From assembly GCF_036850765.1 (NCBI RefSeq), contig NC_089495.1, positions 121,729,033-121,793,032 of the forward strand: a DNA stretch of 64,000 nucleotides, written 5' to 3'. The stretch is from Saccopteryx bilineata. Lineage: Eukaryota; Chordata; Mammalia; Chiroptera; Emballonuridae. The position numbers and the translations under genes are program-made. Under the pieces are notes generated by a model, which was given only the letters and a program-made list of their open reading frames with translations, was not told where the DNA came from and ran no database searches. Below, in pieces: positions 55,324-64,000 of the stretch (position 1 is the first letter of the stretch; each line of letters opens with the position of its first letter).

Positions 55324-56352
55324 CAAAGGTTTTGATTTGTTGAAACCAGAATTCAAATTTCACATACGTGTAAGATATTACACTTCATAAGCTTCTTTTG
55401 ATATCACCTTTATTTTTTATGAATTAAAAGATTGGATCAATTTCCATGTAGAATGTTCTACTTTCTGGATTTTATGGTTTTCTTGTGATGTCACTTTTCT
55501 CTCTGATCCCTGTGTTTTCCATAAAATGGAAGCTAAATCTAAAGGTTTTAAATCTAAAGGATTAAAGGCCAAGTATTTCTGGCAAGAATCCCTCTTGGGT
55601 AGTGCTATGTATGTCACATTCTGTCACACCAGAAGGTCCTTAATGGTTGGTTTTCTCACTATTAGCAGTGTTAAACTTGACCTCAGTGTTAGGCTGGTGA
55701 CCACTGTGGTTACTTTTACCCCTCTGTGACCTGTAGGTAACAGTGAGTCTTTGGCTGTATGTGAATAGCCACCTTCCCATCAACCTTTCACTTCCTGGTG
55801 TTGACATCCTTGTTCAAATCAATTAGTAATTAGAAACTGTAATATGGGACTATTTCTTATAATATTATTCCTTTTACATTGAATAGCTGACACTCCCTTT
55901 TTTTGTTGTTGTTGTTGTTTCTTTTAAAGAGAACTTTCTCTCACCAACAAGGCTATTTGGATGGGGACAAATGAGTTTGATTTCAGGCTTTTTTCTTTTC
56001 AACATTAAGGACCTGTGGATTTTTACGGACATCCTGCTTCAGTCAGATAGTCTGCATTTTGATGCTCAGTGTGTTTCCTCTTCAGTAGTGGGAGCCCCTT
56101 CACACTGGTCTCTGAGTCGTTTGGACAACATTCCAGTCTGTGTTTGCGTCTGTGCCTTCAGGGCTCATTGCATACATACCCTGGTCCCAGTAGTGAGAGA
56201 CTGTGTGGAGACACATCTGCCTTTCCCTTGTTTGATGTGCCCACTTTGGGGTTTTGGAAGCACCTATGAAGATATCAGTTATTTCTGAGTATATCTTATT
56301 CCTCCAGTTGCTCTTGTGAATTCGTTTTACAGGGAAAATAGCTCTTTATGGT

Positions 56353-56458
56353 GTGTATATGTGTGTGTGTGTGTGTGTCTGTCTGTGTGTTTAGTCTGGT
56401 GTATCTGTGTTTGTGTGTCTGTATGTCTGAGAGAGCGAGTGAGAGAGAGAGAGAGGGA
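56353..56458. repeat. (TG)n and (GA)n simple repeat
   Basis: Compound tract of gtgtgt interrupted by ctgtct units, followed by gagagagaga. Confidence 0.9.
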
Positions 56459-57109
56459 AATTTTTGTCAGTGACGACTGGCATGTTTATTAATGTAAGAC
56501 TAACAGTCATATCAAAAGAGGCCAAAAATGTGAATATCACCAGGTTGGTAGTTTTCAGATCCCTAAAATCCTTTACTCTTGCTTTTATGACCTTTGATCT
56601 TCTTGAGATATCCTGGCATCCTTGCCCAACAGGCTCAGAGTGTTTCAAAGGAAGGGCTGACTGGATACCAAGCAGCCCACAGATGGGCCTGGATGGTGTT
56701 GGGGTGTGGCGCTGGTGAGAGAGCAGGTCGGAGGCTAAGGGGCAGCACCAAGAGGATGTGGTCACCTAGAATGATGAGATGTGGCACAAGGCTTCTTTTA
56801 GGCTTTTCCAGTGTCCCCTCAGCTTGAGGGGCTCCTTAGGAAGCCACCGGTACATGCTAGATCTAAAGATGTAGTTTGGCTGATAACGTGATGGTTGTGA
56901 ATAGTTCTTGGGTGTGGGATACTGCTATCTTAGGCCATAGTTCAGTCCGAAGGTAAAGACAGAAAATAGACTTTACAATAAAGGTAAGTGGAATGGGACC
57001 CAAGGTCTCTGTCTTTCTACAGGTGTTCCTTCCAAGTAGAGAATAAAGCTACAAGGTAAAATAATAAATTGATATTGGTAAAGATGACAACAAGAGTCAT
57101 GGCTAAGTT

Positions 57110-57205
57110 ATAATTTTCAGAAAAGGGGAGGTTAAGTAACTCAGCCAAGGTCACACCACATAGCAAGTGAGTTAACATGGCAAGATTCAAACCCAGGGAT
57201 GTGGA
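57110..57205 (-). repeat. MIR fragment
   Basis: Reverse MIR core: ggttaagtaactcagccaag, then caagattcaaacccaggga. Confidence 0.75.
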
Positions 57206-57959
57206 CAGCCTTGTGAGGGAAGCCCTTCTCTGGACACCAGGACCATGGAAATACACTGGGTGTAGTCCTGGCTCTGTCCTCTCTGAAGGCCACAGCACAG
57301 AGACCGGTGTAGAGTTGGTGTTTAGTTGTAAAACTGAATTAGGGGGCAACGAGTCCTGACGTCTCTGACCCTTTGAGCTGTGACTCAGAGAAGCCACCTG
57401 CTCGCATGCCTACAGCACTGTCAAGCTCCCAGGAGCCCTTATCTCTGCCCTGTGCTCAATGTGCTTCCTGCCCAGCCATGCGCTTTGGGGATCTTCTCCT
57501 GGCTCGGGTTACCTGGAGCTGGAAAGTGCCAAGTAGGGTCATGGATAAGAATAGAAACCCACAGACAAGGCACATGCTTCCCTGCTGGGCTCTGGTGGGA
57601 GTTGTGGGCACAGAGTCACCTTGTACTGGTCTCTGATTCCCCACAGGTAGGCGTGAGAGCCAGGTGAGGCACTCCTCCCAGCAAAACCCCATGGTTAGTT
57701 TCTATTCACGCACATCTCTCACACACAGCCCCCACGCCCCTTCCTAAGCTGCTAGTGCCAGGGCCAGTCAGGTCACATCAGAGTAACACAGACACAAGGA
57801 CACTCCAAAGGTCAGCTTTATTTAACACTTGGCCTGAAATAGGCAAGGGAGCCGGTTATTATGGTTGCTATAAAGAAACTTCCCAACTTCTCAGAGTTTA
57901 TGCAGAATCTAGTGTATAGGCTCCCAATTCTCCCTTGCTGATGTACCAACCCTTTATTT

Positions 57960-58267
57960 ATTTATTTTCAGGGACAGGGAGAGAGTCAGAGAGAGGGATA
58001 GATAAGTACAGACAGACAGAAATGGAGAGATGAGAAGCATCAATCTTCAGTTTTTTGTTGCAACACCTTACTTGTTCTTTGATTGCTTTCTCATATGTGC
58101 CTTGACCATGGGACTACAGCAGACCAAGTAACCCCTTGCTCGAGCCAGCGACCTTGGGCTCAAGCTGGTGAGCTTTTTGCTCAAACCAGATGAGCCCGCA
58201 CTCAAGCTGGCGACCAAAGGATCTTGAACCTGGGTCCTCCGCATCCCAGTCTTAATAAAGGGATGCC
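57960..58267 (-). mobile_element. SINE family B, 5' truncated
   Basis: The head is missing: the copy ends at gcatcccagtc, followed by about 15 extra bases. The target duplication caaccctttattt appears at about 57947-57959 and 58268-58281. Confidence 0.82.
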
Positions 58268-58281
58268 CAACCCTTTATTTT

Positions 58282-59124
58282 TTTTAATCAATTAGTCCAT
58301 TTTATTCAACTCAGTATATCCAACATATTTTAACATGCAATCAATATAAAAGCTATGAATGAGGTATTTTGCCCTCTTTTTCATACTGGGTTTTGAAACC
58401 CAATGTGTGTTTGACATTTATAAACATGTCAGTTTAGACAAGCTGTATTCCCAGTAATCAACAGCCCTAGCGCCGGAGCCACTTTAGTGTACAGTACCGG
58501 TCGAGAGTCTTTGATGCCAGAATTTGAGTCCAGGCTCTTCAGGTAACAACCCGTTTGTATTCCTGCATTTGTAACCAGAGCACTAGCTACACCCATGATA
58601 CATACTTCCAAAGCATTTGCCTTTCATGAGTTTTTATCTGCTCTATGATATTCTGAGACTGTGCATGCATGTGTGTGTGTGTGCACGCACGCTTGCGCCT
58701 GTCCTCTAGGAAAGTCAGGGATTAGTATGAGTATGAATGCTACCAGTGTGTGTGATAGTGAATTTAGGGGTAGTTTCTGCTGTTACCACTCTTTGTTTCT
58801 TTGGCGTCCTCATTAGTATAGGCATCTCATGGTTTATGTTTTGTTTGTGCAGGTGCTTCCCTTTTCCTTTTCTTAGTACAAAGGATTAACCCTGGAAAGC
58901 AGTCTTTAGAGAAACCACAAAGTGGTTGTACTTCAGAGCTGATTCTTGGTTCAGATGCAATGGCGCTCAGATACCTGAGACCTCAGAGCCTGGTTCTGGG
59001 ATGGCGTGGCTGGGGGATGAGTTGAATGCCAGGAGAGACAAATCCTCAGACACAGAGGGAGACAGGACAGAGACATGGCTGGGTTCCGGGGCTATCTGAC
59101 TGTGATTCTGCACTCTCCCGACAG
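58282..59124 (+). other. 3' part of TUBA8 intron 1
   Basis: Unique sequence with a (TG)n/CG tract near 58670-58690. Nothing exon-like before the exon 2 acceptor. Confidence 0.5.
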
Positions 59125-59347
59125 AGGGAATGCATATCAGTTCATGTGGGTCAAGCAGGAGTTCAGATTGGCAATGCCTGCTGGGAGCTCTTCTGCCTGG
59201 AACATGGCATTCAGGCAAATGGCACCTTTGGTGCCCAGGCCAGTAAGATCAATGATGACGACTCATTCACCACCTTTTTCAATGAGACCAGCAATGGCAA
59301 ACATGTGCCCCGGGCGGTCATGGTGGACCTGGAGCCTACTGTGGTAG
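59125..59347 (+). CDS. TUBA8: TUBA8 exon 2 (alpha-tubulin residues 2-75 and first base of codon 76)
   Basis: Alpha-8 tubulin pairs with beta-tubulin to form the microtubule heterodimer. This 223-bp exon, the standard alpha-tubulin exon 2 length, starts with AGG (Arg2) after a CAG acceptor and ends in the first base of the Asp76 codon before gtgagt. It carries the MREC autoregulatory N-terminus, the nucleotide-loop motif [13 protein letters not shown] (residues 10-22) and Glu71 of DLEPT. TUBA8-type residues (FCLEHGIQA, then QASKINDDD) separate it from TUBA1/3/4. Residue 40 is Ala, so the Lys40 acetylation site of most alpha-tubulins is absent, a known TUBA8 trait. Against human TUBA8 from memory I see Asn33, Gly37, Asn54, Ser57 and Val68 as changes. 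Confidence 0.95.
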
Positions 59348-60843
59348 GTGAGTACGGGCAGGGGCCCTCCCCACAGAAAGCAACATGAGATATGAGGCTT
59401 TGTCTGTGATTCTCAGGAAGCTCTCTAACTGGAGAGAAGGAGTGGCTTAGTTAGTGCCCTTCTACCCTCTGTGACTCCTGTCAGCTCCTTGAATTCTCTA
59501 GTCTTGGGGAGCTCACAGTAGGAGTCAGGACTCTGCTCTCCCATTACAGCTCTAAACTGTGCCAACAGAATGACCTCTGCTTAAATCTGTGGAGACAGAC
59601 GAAACTGTCAAGATTGTTTACAATATACTAAGGGTTAAAGTTACAAATGATTTTCAATATTATAAGAAATCCCCAAATACTGGTAGTCAATTTCTCAGAG
59701 TCTAGGTTTCTGATTCTATAATAATTGCATCTTATTCTCAGAGGTCTGATATAACCTTGCAGAGTCTGGCACACAAAAGGGAGTAACGGAAGGCATATTC
59801 TCTTACTGCCAGAGAATAGTGTAGTCCTAGCACGAACCTCATTTGGATCTTAGAAAACAAGATTTCAGGTCTTCTTTGAGCCCTCCTCGCCAAGCACCAC
59901 TTCCCTGCATCTGACCCGTGTCAGTCCTCAGCTCAACATCAGGATTTCCTCAGCTCCAAGGCTGGCTTACAAGCAGTGTACAGATAAGTGTCACAGAGAT
60001 GTCTGGGAAGATGTCTGTAAGGCCTGAACACTAATTTCTAGGCACAGCAGACTCCAGGACTCCAGCCCTTGGGTACTTTGTACAAATATGAAAAGTGCAG
60101 ATCACTTTCCCAGGCCACCGTGCAAATGGGTGCTTTCTCTGGGTCAGTAGGAGATCTCTGAAGGGAAGAGGGTGTGTAGTTGGGGCCTGGTGCATCTGGC
60201 CTGCCATGCATCCACTTCGTGTCGTTGCTTAGAGTTGAGCAGAGCCTGCCTCATGACAGCCTTCTAAGGTGCCTGCTCCTCTAGAACCTGCAGCATAGCT
60301 TTGCTTCAACGCCATACTAAAGCATCCTAATGCCTGACATGTATTATCACCACCTTGAGATGGAGGTTGGTGGGGGTGCTATTCCTGGGAGAGCCTAGGA
60401 ACTGGGCAGATCACCCTGAATCCTTCTCTGTGTTCCTAGAATATTTTAATGCAAGTGAAATTGCATCTAAGTTTTTTTTTTGGGGGGGGGAACTTTGCAG
60501 CATGAAAGAAAATATAAAAGGGAAGCCTTGAGGAGTCAAGGTAGCAGGAAGGAATGGTGATCAACTTGAGAGTTTGGTAAGCTTGTACATCGAAGGCTTT
60601 CCTAAACTCCAGCCAGGACAGCAGCTGGCTTCTCATCCTCTGCTTGAGTCACTGGCTTCTGATTATTTTAGTGCCTATGTAAACTTGGAATTATCTTAGC
60701 CTTTTGCAGATTTGTTATAGGGTTGTCTGACTTCATCTCAGGAGAGATTTACAGGTAGGGGAGGTGGAGACCCAGAAGGGTGTTGTGTGGTATTCCAATG
60801 GGAAAGAAGATGGTAAGACCCGATGATCCTCTTCTCTTGGTAG
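59348..60843 (+). other. TUBA8: TUBA8 intron 2
   Basis: A 1.5-kb intron (gtgagt...cttggtag), phase 1. Apart from a short T8/G9 tract near 60472-60490 I see no repeat or coding feature. Confidence 0.85.
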
Positions 60844-60992
60844 ATGAGATTCGAGCAGGAACCTACCGCCAGCTGTTCCATCCAGAGCAGCTGATTACAG
60901 GAAATGAGGATGCAGCCAACAACTATGCCCGGGGCCACTACACAGTGGGCAAGGAGAGCATTGACCTGGTGCTGGACCGCATAAGGAAGTTG
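60844..60992 (+). CDS. TUBA8: TUBA8 exon 3 (residues 76-125)
   Basis: This 149-bp exon, the canonical alpha-tubulin exon 3 length, follows a tag acceptor and ends with Leu125 before gtaagt. Joined to exon 2 the frame stays open and in phase. It encodes [15 protein letters not shown], the nucleotide-contact loop EDAANN (residues 97-102) and the helix [12 protein letters not shown]. The codon before EDAANN is AAT (Asn96), where the alpha-tubulins I remember have Lys96. Val78 reads Ile here. The next exon would begin at codon 126 and is not in the window, so the gene is cut at the right edge. Confidence 0.95.
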
Positions 60993-61439
60993 GTAAGTGT
61001 TAACAGGGACAAGGGATGGGTGAGCCAGGCTAACGTGGATAGGCTTAGACTCATACCTCACTGAGCAGAATGGATAGAGGCACATGGCCCCTGGCTATAG
61101 GGTAGAGCCCCTATGATTTGGTCATTTCTGCTTATGTTCTGTAAGAAACACTTATAGGGATGGTGCTCTTCCCTCTGCCTGGACATCATGGACTACCCTA
61201 CTGGCTGATGCCCTGTTGATACTTACTGATACTCTGTGGTAGTGTCTGGGGGAAATTCCAGGCCAAAGGAAGGCTAAGCACTTTGCTTGTTGGAAGCATA
61301 GATTAACAAAGCATTGAACTGGGAAGAGAAGAGGTAGAGGTAGTGATTATTGATGCATTTCAGCACTTACAAATGCCATTGTGAATGTTGGTTAAATATA
61401 TACCTTAATTTAATCTCCTTAATAATAATATGAAGGAAG

Positions 61440-61545
61440 TTGCTTCCTTATACTTTATAGCTGAAGAAATTGAAGGCCAGAGTGGTTCAATAACTTAGTC
61501 CAGGTCACACAGATTGAAAGAGGCAGATTTAGGATTAAATCAGGT
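61440..61545 (-). repeat. MIR fragment
   Basis: Reverse MIR core: gtggttcaataacttagtcc followed by aggtcacacagattgaaag. Confidence 0.65.
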
Positions 61546-61875
61546 TCAACTAGAAAGATCTAGTTGCAGAGTGATCCTTATCTACTTGAGCCCCCATTTT
61601 CTTATCTGTACAATGAAAAAGGTGAAACTTTTTTTTTTTTTTTTTGAAAGAAAATACATAGAATTTATTGAGGCCCATGAGCTCATGATGTTGAACTTAT
61701 ACCCCTTACCCCTGCCCCCGCCCCCCAAAAAACCCATTGCTTGTTTTTGAAGGACACATCAAGGAACAAATTTATTATTCTGCAAATTGGTAAATAAAGA
61801 GAAAGGATTCAGCATTTGTCCTAATTTTCCATATCTCATCATACCAACCTTAGGTTCCAAATAATTGATAAAAGA

Positions 61876-62330
61876 TTTTTTTTTATATATAAATAAATTT
61901 TTATTTTAATGGGGTGACATCAATAAATCAGGGTACATACATTCAAAGAAAACATTTCCAGGTTATCTTGTCATTTAGTTATGTTGCATACCCATCACCC
62001 AAAGAGAGATCGTCCTCTGCCACCCTCCATCCAGTTCTCTCTGTACCCCTCCCCCTCCCCTCCCCCTCTCCCTCCTTCCCTCCCCCCACCCCCCATAGCC
62101 ACCACACTCCTGTTCATGCCTCTCAGTCTCGCTTTTATGTCCCACTAATGTATGGAATCCTGCAGTTCCTGTTTTTTTCTGATTCGCTTATTTCACTCCG
62201 CACAATGCTACCAAGACTCCACCATTCCGCTATAAGTGATCCAATGTCACCATTTCTCCTAGCTGAATAATATACCATGGTGTATATGTGCCCCATCTTC
62301 TTCATCTAGTCCTCTATTTTTTTTTACAGT
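61876..62330 (-). mobile_element. LINE-1 3' end in TUBA8 intron 3
   Basis: Reverse strand L1 3'UTR with ggggtgacatcaataaatca and the final ORF2-proximal cataatataccatggtgta-like segment. It matches the small insertion at 9650-9735. Confidence 0.75.
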
Positions 62331-62339
62331 GATTAAAAG

Positions 62340-63440
62340 CCTTTAAGCAAACTCTTGGCCAATACAGCAAGAATCCATAAATGAGTAGTGTCCTTAACAT
62401 GTTCCCCAAGTCCAAGTTGGCCCCCTCACCATGCCAAATCCCTGAAAAATGCAACCCAACCACAGTTCAGTCTGTTAGGAGCTGTCACAGGGAGCAGGAG
62501 TCCAGGAAAGTTCCCCACAGGAAAAGTCCGTATGGCACTGGAATTGTTGTCACCATTCTATACTTTGCAGCTCATGTCCAAGTCCCAATGACCGCTGCTT
62601 CTAGCTGGTAATGATTTAGGTAGACTGGAAAAAGCCATTTGCAGCATGCGTGGATATGGAGCTTCTGTTCTCCTCTGCCTGGAGAGTTGAGACCAGGTTG
62701 CTTTTCCCTGGAGCTCTGTGACTGTGGCCTGGTAAAGAGAACCTTGGGATACACTAAGCTGGGTGGCAAAGGTAAATTCATAATACAAGTTGGCAAAAGG
62801 AGGAAAGAGAGCTCTAAATTAAGAGTAGGTCCCAGCCTGAAATATGAGTGGGGCATTGAGGTAGGAGGAATAAAGGAAATACTATATATTAAGCAAAGCA
62901 GCAGAAAATAGGACTATCAACACCCACAACAGAGATCTTTGAGGGAAGAATAAAGAACCTGACTATTCAGGCAAAACATAGTTAAGTGGCCCTTGTGCAA
63001 ATGAGATCAGTTTACCTGCTTCTTGGAAGAAATACCCTAGGCTCGTCCACAGTGTCATAGATGGGGTCGACGGCCCTGGGCACCTTCAGCCTTCAGTGGC
63101 AAACCCCAGCATTCTGGGCAAGGTTAGGTCATAGGTGGCTGGAGCAGGCCTGGAAGAGACTGAACCCTCCCTTAGAGGAGCGAGGGGGAAGCCCACCTTC
63201 CAGTGTCCCTGTTTCCTCACAGTAGAGGTGTGTAAGCCTGGCAGGCTTTAGCTCAATGACCTTCCTTTCCACTATTGAAGCAGGACCCAGATGGCATCCT
63301 ATGAGACCCCTTCGGGGTGCTGGAGCCTTTAAGGGTGTATCCTAAAAGCTGGTAGTTCCCCCTGATCTCTATTGGGCTTTTTCTGCCTCTAGGTATCTTA
63401 AAAGCCATTCTCAGAAGATCTCGCTGAGGGGTTTGAGGAT
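62340..63440 (-). pseudogene. ERV-5 gag/protease fragment
   Basis: The part 62560-63435 matches the block 18350-19040 of ERV-1. On the minus strand it starts like the capsid end (LLRMAFKI...), passes a degraded GHWK-type single zinc finger and reaches the protease start, where most codons are broken. No LTRs are seen within the window. It is a fragment of a different class I ERV, inserted in TUBA8 intron 3. Confidence 0.6.
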
Positions 63441-63595
63441 CCCCATCCGCCTATATAAATCTTTTCCATATATCTGGAGCTATTTGGAAAAAAGACAGAA
63501 CAGTGTTATTAGCTAGATCTAATAAAGAAGGTAGATTTGGTGTCTCCTGTTCATCAGCTTTCAAAAGAAATGTAAATTTTTTTTTTTTAAGTAAA

Positions 63596-64000
63596 AAGCA
63601 TGATATGGTAGACCCGTCGGAGTCATTGGCCTGGTGTGCAGGATTCCCGGGTTTGATTCCCGGCCAGAGCACACAGGAGAAGCGCCCATCTATCTCTCCA
63701 TCCCTCCCCCTCTCCCCCCTCCCGGTCCCTCTCCTCCCGCCCACAGCCAAGGCTCCACCGGAGCAAATCCACCCTGGGCACTAAGGAAGGCCCCATGGCC
63801 TCCGCCCTAGTTGCTAGAATGACTCCGGTTGTAACAGAGCAACATCCCAGATGGGCAGAGCATTCCCCCCGGTAGGCATGCCAGGTGGATCCCAGTCAGG
63901 CGCATGCAGGAGTCTGTCTGCTTGCCTCCCCATCCCCATCCTCAGAAATATACAAAAAATAAATAAATAAAAGAAAAAATACAAAAAAAAAATACAAAAA
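63596..64000 (+). mobile_element. SINE family A at the window end
   Basis: The head is diverged (the first 20 bases are atypical), the B-box side ggtttgattcccggccag is clear, and the body follows to an A-rich tail of aataaataaataaaag type. The right boundary lies at or beyond the window edge. Confidence 0.8.

Larger units (their letters stand above)
47967..59124 (+). other. TUBA8: TUBA8 intron 1
   Basis: An 11.2-kb intron from gtgagc to the acceptor ...cactctcccgacag. It holds SINEs at 49692, 52149, 53082, 55180 and 57960, a pogo/Tigger-like element, MIR and L2 fragments and (TG)n tracts. ORFs here, the longest being 171 codons on the minus strand (50603-51118), show no family signature. Confidence 0.8.
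60993..64000 (+). other. TUBA8: TUBA8 intron 3 (incomplete)
   Basis: At least 3 kb of intron with MIR pieces (about 61360-61630), an L1 3' end, an ERV fragment and a SINE. No sequence like exon 4 of an alpha-tubulin gene is present up to the window end. Confidence 0.8.

Noticed and set aside
1..64000. Undescribed defence or metabolic gene system
   Set aside because: The sequence is a mammalian locus with two host genes and transposable elements. I found no gene cluster that would support a new multi-gene system.

Overview
This window looks like a bat chromosome, most likely a horseshoe-bat relative (Rhinolophoidea; inference). The main evidence is three tRNA-derived SINE families with intact heads and target-site duplications, all of bat type as I remember them. 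They are mixed with mammalian MIR, L2, MLT1/MLT2-like LTRs, LINE-1 and class I endogenous retroviruses (ERVs). The layout is PEX26-TUBA8, a synteny also seen on human 22q11 (from memory).

Genes. The window opens in the last coding exon of PEX26 (82-185, + strand). TUBA8 follows on the same strand: a CpG-rich promoter at about 47.7-48.05 kb, an exon 1 whose only codon is the start codon (47964-47966), exon 2 (59125-59347) and exon 3 (60844-60992). The remaining TUBA8 exons lie beyond the right edge. No other host gene is supported.

Region by region. 0.2-4.7 kb: PEX26 3'UTR and downstream DNA. 4.7-10.8 kb: + strand L1 with nested insertions, including a tiny U2 snRNA retrocopy. 10.8-15 kb: mostly unique sequence with four SINEs or MIRs. 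15-22.1 kb: a minus-strand L1 with a TSD, split by a full two-LTR provirus (ERV-1). 23.2-24.9 kb: a 5' fragment of a related provirus (ERV-2). 25.4-41.1 kb: a large minus-strand L1 riddled by LTRs, SINEs and two short proviruses (ERV-3, ERV-4). 41.2-45.7 kb: SINE, a candidate hAT-like element, a mariner-type element, and MLT2/MLT1-like LTRs. 45.7-64 kb: the TUBA8 locus with intronic SINEs, a pogo/Tigger-like element, an L1 3' end and an ERV fragment (ERV-5).

The four proviruses (ERV-1 to ERV-4) carry primer-binding sites resembling the 3' end of tRNA-Phe. ERV-3 and ERV-4 share the same loss of the gag start, the same small gag deletion and the same loss of capsid, pol and most of env. They keep LTRs, leader, zinc knuckles and a protease motif, so they look like members of a non-autonomous family that spread as such. 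I saw no CRISPR array, operon, bacterial-type system or intact viral genome. All coordinates and LTR differences were worked out by eye.
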